Below are positions 48,580-59,723 of a DNA stretch of 64,000 bases, one piece after another. The notes beneath the pieces are model-generated. The model ran no database searches. It had not been told where the DNA came from and worked only from the letters and a program-made list of their open reading frames with translations. Source of the stretch: Rhizobium vallis (GTDB taxonomy: Bacteria; Pseudomonadota; Alphaproteobacteria; Rhizobiales; Rhizobiaceae). The first letter of the stretch is position 1; each line of letters opens with the position of its first letter. The DNA lies in contig NZ_ML133691.1 of NCBI RefSeq assembly GCF_003985155.1, positions 248,001 through 312,000 of the forward strand, given 5' to 3'. A program made the translations under genes and the position numbers.

Positions 48580-50445
48580 ATGCGTGAACGTACGCGAATA
48601 AGCGTCGATGCCGGTGAGGCGGTCCGCCCGTTCAATCGGTTCTGGCGCGGCACCGGCTTTTCACCCGCCGAGCTGCTGCTCGAACCCGAGATGCGCCAGA
48701 TGCTTGCCTATATCGGCGCTCTGCCGAACGAGGGCATCCGGTATTTGCGCGTGCACTACCTCTACAATCTGCTGCGTTCGACCGGCGGGGCCGGCTATGA
48801 TTGGTCCCTGCTCGACCGCGCGCTCGACGTGATGATCGAGCACCGGCTGAAGCCGTTCTTCGAGCTGATGGGCAATCCCTCGGGGCTCTTCACCGATTAC
48901 GAGGACCTGGATCAGGTCAGACGCTGGCGCGATCTCGTCACGGTGACGGCGGATCGTTACGGCGCGCGCTACGGCATGGATGAATTGCGCACATGGTATT
49001 TCGAAACGACCAACGAGGCCGATTCCGGCTGGTGGACCTACGGGATCAAGGGCTACACCAACTATTACGACGCCTGCGTTGCAGGGCTCGATGCCGTCGA
49101 TCCCAGCCTGCCGATGGGCGGACCCGGCACCGCCCGCACGCTGTCACCGATCTTTCGCGCTCTCATGGCTCATTGCGACAATGGCACGAGCTGCTTGACC
49201 GGCGATGGCCCGCCGCGCCTCGACTACATCTCGATCCACGAAAAGGGCGTCAACGGCAGCAAGGAAGATCTGACGCCGAACACCAACGCCATCGTCGATC
49301 GCACGCTTCTCGTCGTCGATTATCTCAAGGAGCACCATCCGCGCCTCGCGGCCCTGCCCATCGTCAACGACGAATGCGATCCGCAGCTCGGTTGGAGCGA
49401 CCACCACAGCTGGCACGGCAAGGCCTATTACGCCGGCATCATCGCGCGCATCATCGAACAACACGACCGGCGCATCATCGCCCCGAAGGCGGCGGATTTC
49501 ACCTTCCTCAGCAATGACCACGCCTTTATCGGCGGCTGGAGCCAGCGCACGATCTTTGCTTATTTCGGCCCGCGCAATTTCACCAAGGCCCAGTGGGAGC
49601 ACAAAACCGATCTCGAGACGCTGGTCACCGATGTCGACAAGGCGCCGCCCTTCGACATCATCAAGAAGCCCGGCCTGACATCGATGGAACTGCTGGCAAC
49701 GCTCGGCGATACGGTCTGCAAGGTGACGGCCGAACCGCCGCTTGCTCCTGACCAGGACGGTCTTGCGATCCTGCCGACGCGACTGCCGGGCGGCGGTGTT
49801 TCCATCAGTCTCATCCACAGCGTCGATGCCATCAACCGTTCGGGCCGGACCGCCGTCCGCCTCGATGTGAGCGGATTGGTTCCCGGCCGCCACGCGCTTT
49901 GCCTGCTGCGCATCGACGAGGAATTCACCAATCCGATGGAGGTCTGGGAGGCCCAGCGCGACGAAAGCAATCCGCGCGGGCCCTTCGAGCCGGTCGGCGC
50001 GCCGCCTGAACCCAATGAAGCGCAGTTTGCCGAGCTGCGCCGGGCGCAGGAGCCAGCCTTGCTGCATCCGATCAGCACCGTCGAATGCGATGAAGGCAGG
50101 ATCAGTGTCGACCTCGATGTACCGTTGCCGTCGCTGACGCAGGTGATTGTCGTTCCCGATATCGGCACGGCTCCGGCTGCACCGACCGGCCTCGTCGTCG
50201 AACGTTACCTCGGTCTCGGCGGCCGGGAAGAGCGTATGCTGTTCTGGGCTGCCGGTCATGCCAGCCCTGCCATCTTCTATGATGTCCTGGCCAGCACCGG
50301 CGGCGGACCTTTTGAAAAGGTTAGTCCCGTCCCACTGATCTCGACGGCATTCCTGCACATGTCGCCACCACAAGGGGTGCGTTATGCGGTGCGCGCCCGC
50401 GATGCATTCGGCCGCCACAGCGAGCTTTGCGTCTCGTCCACATGA
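48580..50445 (+). CDS. GH39 glycosidase closely resembling alpha-L-iduronidase, cytosolic
   Basis: A 621-residue GH39 enzyme with no signal peptide. The motifs match what I recall of human IDUA in order. FETTNEAD has acid/base Glu146, followed by GYTNYYDACVAGLDAVDPSL and GGPG. RLDYISIHEKGVNGS comes next. PIVNDECDPQLGWSDHHSW has nucleophile Glu265, then YAGIIARIIEQH and FLSNDHAF. The two glutamates are 119 apart, against 117 (182 and 299) in IDUA. The C-terminal 100 residues look like the fibronectin-type domain seen there (VERYLGLGG, then YAVRARDAFGRHSE). GH39 also includes beta-xylosidases, so a xyloside or other uronide is possible. The importer in front and sugar-acid enzymes behind fit release of a uronic acid. 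Confidence 0.85.
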   Translation: MRERTRISVDAGEAVRPFNRFWRGTGFSPAELLLEPEMRQMLAYIGALPNEGIRYLRVHYLYNLLRSTGGAGYDWSLLDRALDVMIEHRLKPFFELMGNPSGLFTDYEDLDQVRRWRDLVTVTADRYGARYGMDELRTWYFETTNEADSGWWTYGIKGYTNYYDACVAGLDAVDPSLPMGGPGTARTLSPIFRALMAHCDNGTSCLTGDGPPRLDYISIHEKGVNGSKEDLTPNTNAIVDRTLLVVDYLKEHHPRLAALPIVNDECDPQLGWSDHHSWHGKAYYAGIIARIIEQHDRRIIAPKAADFTFLSNDHAFIGGWSQRTIFAYFGPRNFTKAQWEHKTDLETLVTDVDKAPPFDIIKKPGLTSMELLATLGDTVCKVTAEPPLAPDQDGLAILPTRLPGGGVSISLIHSVDAINRSGRTAVRLDVSGLVPGRHALCLLRIDEEFTNPMEVWEAQRDESNPRGPFEPVGAPPEPNEAQFAELRRAQEPALLHPISTVECDEGRISVDLDVPLPSLTQVIVVPDIGTAPAAPTGLVVERYLGLGGREERMLFWAAGHASPAIFYDVLASTGGGPFEKVSPVPLISTAFLHMSPPQGVRYAVRARDAFGRHSELCVSST

Positions 50446-50468
50446 GCAGCCTCTTCCGGATCTGAGCC

Positions 50469-51287
50469 ATGGATATTGCCTATTTCACCAAGACGCTGGA
50501 GGGACTGCTGCTTGAAAGAGCGGCAGAGATCACCGCCGCTTTGGGCTTCGACTGCGCCGATCTTCTCATCCGCGAGGGGCACGCCGTCTCCCCTGAGAGG
50601 CCCGAGGAAATCGTCAAGGCCGCAAAGCTCTTTGCCGCGGCGGGGGTGCGCACTCCGATGGCGACGATCGATTCCACGCGGCCCGACGACTCCACGTCAC
50701 GGCTTCTCGGCTGCTGCGCCGAGGCTGGCATCGGGCAGGTCAGGCTTGGCTTCTGGCGCTATGATCCGTCTCGGCGCTGGACGGTGCAGGTCGATGAAGC
50801 GCGGCATGATCTGGGTGGTTTCGAACGGCTTGCCGAACGGTTCGGCATCAAGCTGACCATCCAGCTGCATGGCGGCACCCTGCACAGCTCAGGCGCGCTG
50901 GCAAGGCAATTGCTCACCGGGCGCGATCCCGTCAGGATCGGCGCCTATCCCGATCCGGCCAATCAGATCGTTCGCGAGAGAAGCGAGGACTGGCGCCTTA
51001 CCCTCGACCTACTCGACCCGTGGTTCTGCTGCATGGGCGTCAAGAACGGCGGCCGGTTTCCCGGCGCCCACAGTGCCGGCGGCCAACGCGCATGGCATTC
51101 GGATTGGTACGGGCTCGACGAGGGCATGGTGCCTTGGAACGAAATCATTCCCCATCTGGTGGCCGCCGGATTTGCCGGTGTGCTCTCGGTGCATTCCCAA
51201 TACCGGGTCCCCCGGGAACAGGCGCTCGACAAGGCACGCGCCGATCTTGCCTATCTCAGGCGCCTGGTCGCCGCAGCGAAAGAGTAG
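50469..51287 (+). CDS. Sugar phosphate isomerase/epimerase-like TIM barrel
   Basis: A 272-residue xylose-isomerase-like (AP endonuclease 2 family) barrel. Landmarks are AAEITAALGFDCADLLIREGHAVSP, FAAAGVRTPMATID, LAERFGIKLTIQLHGGTLHSS and VPWNEIIPHLVAAGFAGVLSVHSQY. Metal-ligand candidates are the histidines in QLHGG and SVHSQY and acidic residues around WYGLDEGMV. It lies between the iduronidase-like enzyme and the dehydrogenase. An isomerase or epimerase step on the released sugar or keto sugar is likely; the exact substrate is not. Confidence 0.8.
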   Translation: MDIAYFTKTLEGLLLERAAEITAALGFDCADLLIREGHAVSPERPEEIVKAAKLFAAAGVRTPMATIDSTRPDDSTSRLLGCCAEAGIGQVRLGFWRYDPSRRWTVQVDEARHDLGGFERLAERFGIKLTIQLHGGTLHSSGALARQLLTGRDPVRIGAYPDPANQIVRERSEDWRLTLDLLDPWFCCMGVKNGGRFPGAHSAGGQRAWHSDWYGLDEGMVPWNEIIPHLVAAGFAGVLSVHSQYRVPREQALDKARADLAYLRRLVAAAKE

Positions 51288-51291
51288 AACC

Positions 51292-52308
51292 ATGAACGAA
51301 CAGGCTTCCGTCATCGCCGTCCTTTTGACCGAAAAGACCCGCCGCATGATGCTGGACGATGCGGCGATCAACCAGTTGAACGGTCTTGGCGATGTGCGCT
51401 GGCCGGCTGCTGCCACGATTGACGCTGCCGATGTCGACCACCTGCTGCGGGGCGCAACCGCCTGCCTCACCGGATGGGGCACGCCGCCCTTCGATCCCGC
51501 CGCGCGTCAGCGCCATCCGCAACTCGCCCTCGTCGCCCATTCGGCAGGCAGCGTCCGCACGCTCGTTCCCGCCCGCCTGTTCGACGATGGCCTTCGCGTC
51601 AGCCATGCCGCCTCGAAAATTGCCGCCTCGGTTGCCGAATTCGTCGTCGCCGAAGCGTTGCTTGCCATGCGCGGTATTCATCGGCTGCACCATCAATTGC
51701 GCGACGGCGGCGAATGGCTCGACGTCCGCGCAGCGGTGCCGCAGAGACTGCTTGGCGCCCGGACGGTCGGCATTGTCGGCGCCGGATATGTCGGCCGGGC
51801 AGTGATGCGCCTGCTCGTTCCCTTCGGCTGCCGTGTTCTGGTCGTCGATCCCTTCCTGGATGACAGTGAGGCTAACGCGCTCGGCGTTTTCAGGGTCGAG
51901 CTGGACGATGCGCTGACGCAAAGCGACGTGATTTCCCTGCATGCGCCCGTCCTGCCCGAAACGCGCCGCATGATCGGTGCCCGGGAACTGGCGCTGCTGC
52001 GCCCCGGCGCTCTGTTCATCAATACGGCACGCGCGGAGCTGGTCGATGAGGTGGCGCTACTCACCGAGATCCGCTCCGGCCGTATCGAAGCCGCGCTTGA
52101 TGTCTTCGACAATGAGCCGCTGCCTTCCGACAGCCCTTTCCGCCACCCCACGCTCGCCAATGTCACCATTTCGCCGCATGCCGCCGGCCATACCGAAGAG
52201 GCGCATTTCGCCCAGGGGCAGGCCATGGTGGATGAGATCGGAAGGCTGCTTCGCCGGGAACCGCTCCACCACGAGGTCACCCGCGCCATGCTCGACCGCA
52301 TGGCATGA
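51292..52308 (+). CDS. D-2-hydroxyacid dehydrogenase family protein
   Basis: A 338-residue NAD(P)-dependent dehydrogenase starting at ATG 51292, 4 bp after the epimerase. The nucleotide loop is GARTVGIVGAGYVGRAVMRLLVPFG (about 155-180), with VVDPF as the second strand. SDVISLHAPVLPETRRMIGARELALLRPGALFINTARAELVDEVAL, the catalytic arginine in NTARAEL, the glutamate in DVFDNEPLPSDSPF and the histidine in SPHAAGHTEEA complete the site. It probably oxidises or reduces a sugar acid or 2-keto acid. It ends with a 4-bp overlap to the next gene. Confidence 0.9.
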   Translation: MNEQASVIAVLLTEKTRRMMLDDAAINQLNGLGDVRWPAAATIDAADVDHLLRGATACLTGWGTPPFDPAARQRHPQLALVAHSAGSVRTLVPARLFDDGLRVSHAASKIAASVAEFVVAEALLAMRGIHRLHHQLRDGGEWLDVRAAVPQRLLGARTVGIVGAGYVGRAVMRLLVPFGCRVLVVDPFLDDSEANALGVFRVELDDALTQSDVISLHAPVLPETRRMIGARELALLRPGALFINTARAELVDEVALLTEIRSGRIEAALDVFDNEPLPSDSPFRHPTLANVTISPHAAGHTEEAHFAQGQAMVDEIGRLLRREPLHHEVTRAMLDRMA

Positions 52309-53726
52309 CCATGGACAGAAGCATTGGAGGTTCCGTGACCGCGCCGCGCATAAAGATCATCGAAATCGACGCCTTCGAGCGCGACATCAGGCTGCGCCTG
52401 CCGTTTCGCTTCGGCGCGGCGACCCTCGAAAAGGCACCGCAAGCTTTTCTCCGGGTCAGCGTCGAGGACGAAGAGGGGAGAAGCGCCATCGGCGCCGCCG
52501 CCGAAATGATGGTACCGAAATGGTTCGACAAGAACCCGGCCTTCACCCCGGCGCAAAATGTAGATCAGTTGCGCGCCTCGATCCGCGCGGCTGCCGCTGC
52601 GTCGCTCGAAGCATCTCACCCGACGACATTGTTTACCGCCGCCCGCGTCAACGAAATCGAAACGGTGCGCCGCCTGCCCGGAAATCCATTGGCCGCCAGT
52701 TTCGGCCCTTCGCTCATCGCCCGCGCCGCGCTCGATGCCTTTTGTCGTCTGGCCGGCATTTCCTTCTTCGAGGCGGTGCGCCGCAACCTCATCGGCATCG
52801 GCGGCCATATGCTGCCGGGCGACATCGATGCCGATGCCGCCTCGGCGGTGCTTGCCGACCTTCGCCCCGCCGGTTCGATCTCGGCCCGCCATACGATCGG
52901 GCTTCTCGACCCGATCACCGAAGGCGATATCGTCCGGCCCGTCGACGACGGCCTGCCGCAGAGCCTCGAGGCGGTGATAGCGCGCTATGGCAACCGCTGG
53001 TTCAAGATCAAGCTCTCGGGCGCGATCGATGCCGATCTCGACCGCCTGACGCGGATTGCCGTCGTGCTCGACCGGGTGCCCGACTACCGCGTGACGGTCG
53101 ACGGCAACGAGCAGTTCGGCGCCGCCGAGGAGCTTGCCGCCTTGCTGGCGCGGATCGATGCGGTGCCGGGGCTCGCCAGGCTGCGTGCCGCCATCGCCTT
53201 TGTCGAACAACCGTTCTCGCGCGAGATCACCATGGAAACGCCGCTCGGGGATCTCGCGGCGCGACTGCCCTTCCTGATCGATGAAAGCGATGACGGCGAC
53301 GGCGCCTTCGCCCGCGCCCGCCGGCTCGGCTATACCGGCGTCTCCTCGAAAACCTGCAAGGGCATTTACCGCTCGCTCATGAAGGCGATCCGCATCAGGA
53401 CAGGAAGCGTGCCGGAGCTATTCCTCTCGGGCGAGGACCTGACCTGCCAGGCCGGACTTGCGGTGCAGCAGGATCTGGCGCTGGTCTCCCTGCTTGGCCT
53501 TTCCCATGTCGAGCGCAACGGCCACCACTATGTGGCCGGAATGCAGGGCGCATCACCAGCAGAGAAAGCGCGCTTCGCCGCGGCCCATCCCGATCTTTAT
53601 GAGCAGACTGCCGATGGGCCGCTCCTATCGATCCGCAACGGCCGGATCGCCATCGGTTCGCTCGAGGCGATAGGCTATGCCAGCGGCGCCTTGCCCGATT
53701 TCGAATCGATGGAGCCGCTGTCATGA
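52305..53726 (+). CDS. Enolase-superfamily dehydratase (mandelate racemase/MLE type)
   Basis: A 473-residue protein. FRDIRLRLPFRFG-type N-terminal capping domain (ERDIRLRLPFRFGAAT). The catalytic barrel shows WFKIKLSG (base lysines), VDGNEQF, FVEQPFSREIT and FLIDESDDG, which give the three metal carboxylates, and GVSSKTCKGIYRS with the second lysine. Such proteins dehydrate acid sugars or epimerise dipeptides. Given the neighbours an acid-sugar dehydration is likely. It is longer than most of the group (about 360-400), with an insert at about 95-150. The last base of its stop is shared with the SDR remnant start. Confidence 0.85.
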   Translation: MTMDRSIGGSVTAPRIKIIEIDAFERDIRLRLPFRFGAATLEKAPQAFLRVSVEDEEGRSAIGAAAEMMVPKWFDKNPAFTPAQNVDQLRASIRAAAAASLEASHPTTLFTAARVNEIETVRRLPGNPLAASFGPSLIARAALDAFCRLAGISFFEAVRRNLIGIGGHMLPGDIDADAASAVLADLRPAGSISARHTIGLLDPITEGDIVRPVDDGLPQSLEAVIARYGNRWFKIKLSGAIDADLDRLTRIAVVLDRVPDYRVTVDGNEQFGAAEELAALLARIDAVPGLARLRAAIAFVEQPFSREITMETPLGDLAARLPFLIDESDDGDGAFARARRLGYTGVSSKTCKGIYRSLMKAIRIRTGSVPELFLSGEDLTCQAGLAVQQDLALVSLLGLSHVERNGHHYVAGMQGASPAEKARFAAAHPDLYEQTADGPLLSIRNGRIAIGSLEAIGYASGALPDFESMEPLS

Positions 53727-53883
53727 TGTCCAACAGCGGTCGTCATCGGGCGAGTGAACTCCTTGGTCTCTTTAACGGCCGGGGTAGGCTTGAGGAATTG
53801 ACGGGCGCCTTTATCTTCCTGGCTTCGGACGCTTCGCACCATGTCAGCGGCCATATATTTTACGGGAATGGAGGCATGTCGGC

Positions 53884-53893
<10 letters not shown>
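53726..53893 (+). pseudogene. C-terminal remnant of a short-chain dehydrogenase (SDR)
   Basis: A 55-codon frame whose last 38 residues are an unmistakable SDR C-terminus: GRGRLEELTGAFIFLASDAS, then HHVSGHIFYGNGGMSA, matching the GRPEEL, FLASDAS, VTG and DGG landmarks. The Rossmann domain and YXXXK catalytic part are absent, so about 200 N-terminal residues were lost. The remnant fills the only real gap in the catabolic part of the operon and overlaps the start of the dehydratase gene by 10 bp. It points to a deletion that joined the enolase-superfamily gene to the end of an SDR gene. It might still be translated but cannot be an enzyme. Confidence 0.85.
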
Positions 53894-55626
<1,733 letters not shown>

Positions 55627-55655
55627 CCAGACATTTTCCAGGAGGACATGCAGGC

Positions 55656-56375
55656 ATGACGACTCTTTCGGAGAGCACACGCGACAAACTCATGCGGGTC
55701 AGCGTTGCCACCATCAGCACGGCGCTGTTCAAGCGCGGCTTGCGCAACCAGACCATCCAGGATGTGCAGCCGGTCGCACGCAAAGGCCGCAACATGGTCG
55801 GCCCCGCCTATACGCTGCGCTATATTCCGGCGCGCGAGGATCTCAACAAGCTCGAGGTTTTCCGAAATCCGGAGCATCCGCAGCGCGCCTGCATCGAAAG
55901 CTGCCCGACGGGCGCCGTGCTTGTCATGGACAGCCGCAAAAATCCGCGCGCCGCCTCCGCCGGCTCGATCCTGGTGACGCGTCTGATGGTGCGCGGCGTG
56001 GCGGGCGTGGTTACCGATGGCGGGTTTCGCGACAGCCCGGAAATTGCGGCGCTTTCGATCCCCGCCTATCACAACCGCCCGTCGTCGCCGACCAATCTCA
56101 CGCTGCACCAGGCGCTCGACATCAATGTGCCGATCGGTTGCGGCGATGTGGCGGTATGGCCCGGCGATATCATGGTGGGTGATGATGAAGCCGTGATCGT
56201 CATTCCCGCCGAACTGGCCGACGAGATAGCCGACGAGGCCATTGAGATGACCGCCTACGAGGATTTCGTCACCGAACGGGTGCTGGCCGGCCAATCGATC
56301 ATCGGCCTCTACCCGGCGACGCAGCCCCACAACCTCGAGGATTTCGCCGCCTGGCGGGCCAAACATGGCCGTTAA
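55656..56375 (+). CDS. RraA/HMG-aldolase-like lyase
   Basis: A 239-residue protein of the RraA-like family that includes 4-hydroxy-4-methyl-2-oxoglutarate aldolases and 2-keto-3-deoxy-acid lyases. Start ATG 55656 with CCAGGAGGACATGCAGGC. ISTALFKRGLRNQTIQDVQP, MVGPAYTLRYIP, GVAGVVTDGGFRDSPEIA (the Arg-Asp pair binds substrate and metal) and CGDVAVWPGDIMVGDDEAVIVIP are typical. As the last gene of the operon, it is the likely aldol cleavage step that splits the dehydrated keto acid into pyruvate and an aldehyde or carboxylate. Confidence 0.88.
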   Translation: MTTLSESTRDKLMRVSVATISTALFKRGLRNQTIQDVQPVARKGRNMVGPAYTLRYIPAREDLNKLEVFRNPEHPQRACIESCPTGAVLVMDSRKNPRAASAGSILVTRLMVRGVAGVVTDGGFRDSPEIAALSIPAYHNRPSSPTNLTLHQALDINVPIGCGDVAVWPGDIMVGDDEAVIVIPAELADEIADEAIEMTAYEDFVTERVLAGQSIIGLYPATQPHNLEDFAAWRAKHGR

Positions 56376-56451
56376 CGCATTTCACGGAAAAGCGTGCAGG
56401 GTGGGAGGACGACGTACATGACGGGCGGTCGCCCCATTATCCGGCAGGACG

Positions 56452-56476
56452 CGCAGGCGGCATGACGCCGCCTGCG
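56452..56476. terminator. Hairpin between convergent transcription units
   Basis: CGCAGGCGGC at 56452-56461 pairs perfectly with GCCGCCTGCG at 56467-56476 over a 5-nt loop, in the 201-bp gap between the lyase gene and the convergent RND pump gene. No T-run follows, so terminator strength is uncertain. Confidence 0.45.
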
Positions 56477-56576
56477 GGGGAACACGTCCCGCGGCCTTGT
56501 TCCGTAGGGGAATAAGACCGAAGAGTTGCCATGACGGTTACCGGCACCGTCCGGCTGATAGCCCGGCGAGAGGCGA

Positions 56577-59500
56577 TCACCTCTGACCTTGCCCTCGCTT
56601 CGGAAGCTCGGGCTTGAAGGCGATCGCCGCGTGATCGTTGGATGCATGCGGTTCCTCGTCGGCGGTATCCGGCCCGGTCCGGCGCACAAGGCGCTTCAGC
56701 CTCTCGTTGAGGTCGTCGACGAAAGTGAAGATGACGGGGATGACGATGAGGCTGAGCAGCGTCGACATTATCACGCCGCCGATCACCACGATCGCCATCG
56801 GCTGGCGGAAGCTGGAATCGCCGCCCGTCAGGCTGAGCGCGACCGGCAGCATGCCGGATGCCATGGCGATGGTGGTCATGATGATCGGCCGTGCGCGCTT
56901 GTGGCAGGCATCCAGGAGGGCTTCGAACCGGGGCACGCCCTGGCGGCGCGACATGATCGCGTATTCGATGAGAAGAATTGAATTCTTCGTCACCACGCCC
57001 ATGAGCATCAGCAGCCCGATGACAGCAGACATCGAGAAGCTGGTTCCCGTTATCACCAGCGGCAGCAGCGCGCCGCCGAGCGAGAGCGGCAGAGCCGTCA
57101 GAAGGGTGAATGGCTGCAGGAAATCGTGGAAGAGCAGGACGAGGATCGCGTAGATGCAGAACACCCCGATCGCCATCGCCAGGCCAAAGCTCTGGAACAG
57201 CTCCGAACTGCGCTGAAGTTCGCCCTGTTCGACAAGAGTGACGCCCGACGGCAGATGCTGGAGCGCTGGCAGCGCCTGCGCCTCGCGGTTGACGTCTCCG
57301 AGAATGCGGCCGTTGAGTTCGACTGACACGGTGACGTTGCGCATCCGATCGATGCGGTCGATCTCGGAGGGACTGCCGCCGATCCGGATATCGGCGATCG
57401 ATCCGAGATCGACATTGCCGTTCGTTCCCACAACCCGCATGTTCTTGATGTCGTCGAGCTTCGTGCGTGTCTCGGGGCTGAAGCGGACGACAATCGGAAC
57501 CTGGCGCTGCGGCAGGTTGAGCTTTGGCAGATCGGCGGAATATTCCCCGTTCGTCGCCACGCGCACGGCTTCGGCGATGGCGCTCGACGTCACTCCGAGC
57601 GCTGCGGCGCGGGCAAAGTCCGGCGCGATCTGGATCTCCGGCGCCTGCCTGGCCGCGGTCGACGTCACTGCGCCGATACCCTGCAGCGTGCGGAGCTGTT
57701 CTTCGAGCGCCGTGCTGGCGCTGTCGAGCGCGTTGGCATCGTCACTGGCAAGGGTGATCTCCAGCTTCGTGCCGTTGCCGCCGCCGCCGACCGCCACCCG
57801 CACGCCAGGAAGGACCGAGAGAGCTTGCCGGATGTCGTTTTCGATTTCCGATTGCTTGCGGTCGCGCTCGCCGATGGGGGAGAGCACGGCGACGATCGTC
57901 GCCGATCCGACGTTGCTCGCGGTGCTGGAGTCGGGGCCGCCGCCCGAAGATGCGGAGCCGACCGCAGAAAAGACATGCGTCACATCCTGGAGCTTGCCGA
58001 CGATATCGGCGGCCTGCCTGGTTGCGGCATCCGTCTGCTCGATGGTGGCGCCTGGCTGCATGGTCAGCGTGATCTGGGCGCGCGCGTCGTCGGAAGCGGG
58101 CAGGAAGCCGGATTTCAGGAGCGGGATGGTGGCAAGCGAAAGCGCGACGACGACGGCGGTCACGGCCACGGTGGTCTTCCTGTGGTTCATGGCCGCTTTC
58201 ACGATTGCCATATAGGCGCGCATGATGCGGCTGTCCTTTTCCTCCCTCGGATGGGCCTTCATAAAATAGGCGGCCATCATCGGCGTCAGCAGGCGTGCGA
58301 CGACGAGCGAGGCGAGGACAGCAACCGCGGCCGTGATACCGAACTGGCGGAATATAAGTCCCGGTATGCCGCTCATGAAAGCCGTCGGCAGGAAGACGGC
58401 GACCAGCGTGAAGGTGGTGGCGATGACGGCGAGCCCGATCTCGTCGGCTGCCTCCAGAGCGGCGTCGATCGGCCGCTTGCCCATCTGCAGGTGGCGGGCG
58501 ATGTTCTCGACTTCGACGATGGCATCGTCGACGAGGATGCCGACGACGAGCGACAGCGCAAGCAGGGTGACGATATTAAGGCTGAAGCCAGCCAGATACA
58601 TGACAAGGAAAGTCGGTATGACCGACAATGGCAGCGCCACGGCCGACAGGATCGTCGCACGCCAGTCGCGAAGGAACAGCCAGACGACCACGATAGCCAG
58701 GATCGCCCCTTCGTACAGCATGTGCATCGAACCGTCGTAATTGTCGAGGATCGGCCCGATCGTGCTGTAAGCTTCCTCGATCTGCACGTTGGCATGTTTG
58801 GCTGCGAACTCTTTCATCGCCTTGTTGACATCGGTCGACACACCGCTGTCCGAAAACCCGTTCGAGCGCTTGATCTCGACAGCGATCACCGGTTTGCCGT
58901 CGAGATAGGCCATCGAGGATCGCTCGGCGAAGCTGTCGGTGACGGATGCGACGTCGTCGAGGCGGATCTGCTGCCCGTTGGCGAGGGGAATTCGGAGTTC
59001 CCTAAGGGCATCGACCGAGGCCACGGCGCCCAGCGTGCGCAATGTCTGACGGGTGCCGCCGATTTCTCCGAGGCCGCCTGACGTATCCGCCTGAACCGAT
59101 TTCAGCTGGGCCGACACGGTGGCCGCCGTCACACCGAAAGTCGCCATTGTCTTGGGGTCGAGATCGACATGAACCTCACGGTCGACACCGCCGATGCGGT
59201 TGACCTGACCGACGCCCGGTACCGACAGGAGCGCCTTGGTCAGATCATTGTCGACGAACCACGAGAGTTCGGTCTCATTGAGGGAGTCGGAGCGGATGGC
59301 ATAGGTGACCAGCGCGGAATTCTGCACCGTGACCTTGGTGACGCTGGGCGACTGCATCTGTGCCGGCAGATCGCCTTTGACGCTGTCGACCGCATTGCGG
59401 ACCTCATTCAAGGCCGTTTCGCTGTCTTTCTCCAGTTTGAAGGAGACGCTGATCGACACTGTGCCGTCGGTGATCGTCGTCGTGATATGGTCGAGATAGC

Positions 59501-59723
59501 TGAGCGAGGCAAGATTGTCCTCGATCGTGCGGGCAACCTCCGTCTCCAGCTGCGAGGGCGCAGCGCCGTCGAGCGTCGCGGTCACTTTGATGGTTGGGAG
59601 GTCCATGTCGGGGAAGTTCTGGACCGGCAGATGCTTGAAGGCCAGCAAGCCGCCGACGGCAAGCATCGCAAACAGCAGGATCGCCGGGACGGGATTGCGG
59701 ATCGAAAATGCGGAAAAGTTCAT
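56577..59723 (-). CDS. RND family efflux pump, inner membrane transporter
   Basis: A 1048-residue HAE1-type proton-driven exporter of full length (AcrB/MexB class). It opens with MNFSAFSIRNPVPAILLFAMLAVGGLLAFKHLPVQNFPDMDLPTIKV (first membrane segment), has VVGILVDDAIVEVENIARHLQMGK in segment 4 with the proton-relay aspartate pair, and ends with the second repeat's segments (LMLMGVVTKNSILLIEYA, KRARPIIMTTIAMASGMLPVALSL). It overlaps the fusion-protein gene by one base. It exports drugs, plant phenolics or detergents together with the adjacent fusion protein and the NodT-type channel at the window end. Confidence 0.94.
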   Translation of the reverse strand: MNFSAFSIRNPVPAILLFAMLAVGGLLAFKHLPVQNFPDMDLPTIKVTATLDGAAPSQLETEVARTIEDNLASLSYLDHITTTITDGTVSISVSFKLEKDSETALNEVRNAVDSVKGDLPAQMQSPSVTKVTVQNSALVTYAIRSDSLNETELSWFVDNDLTKALLSVPGVGQVNRIGGVDREVHVDLDPKTMATFGVTAATVSAQLKSVQADTSGGLGEIGGTRQTLRTLGAVASVDALRELRIPLANGQQIRLDDVASVTDSFAERSSMAYLDGKPVIAVEIKRSNGFSDSGVSTDVNKAMKEFAAKHANVQIEEAYSTIGPILDNYDGSMHMLYEGAILAIVVVWLFLRDWRATILSAVALPLSVIPTFLVMYLAGFSLNIVTLLALSLVVGILVDDAIVEVENIARHLQMGKRPIDAALEAADEIGLAVIATTFTLVAVFLPTAFMSGIPGLIFRQFGITAAVAVLASLVVARLLTPMMAAYFMKAHPREEKDSRIMRAYMAIVKAAMNHRKTTVAVTAVVVALSLATIPLLKSGFLPASDDARAQITLTMQPGATIEQTDAATRQAADIVGKLQDVTHVFSAVGSASSGGGPDSSTASNVGSATIVAVLSPIGERDRKQSEIENDIRQALSVLPGVRVAVGGGGNGTKLEITLASDDANALDSASTALEEQLRTLQGIGAVTSTAARQAPEIQIAPDFARAAALGVTSSAIAEAVRVATNGEYSADLPKLNLPQRQVPIVVRFSPETRTKLDDIKNMRVVGTNGNVDLGSIADIRIGGSPSEIDRIDRMRNVTVSVELNGRILGDVNREAQALPALQHLPSGVTLVEQGELQRSSELFQSFGLAMAIGVFCIYAILVLLFHDFLQPFTLLTALPLSLGGALLPLVITGTSFSMSAVIGLLMLMGVVTKNSILLIEYAIMSRRQGVPRFEALLDACHKRARPIIMTTIAMASGMLPVALSLTGGDSSFRQPMAIVVIGGVIMSTLLSLIVIPVIFTFVDDLNERLKRLVRRTGPDTADEEPHASNDHAAIAFKPELPKRGQGQR

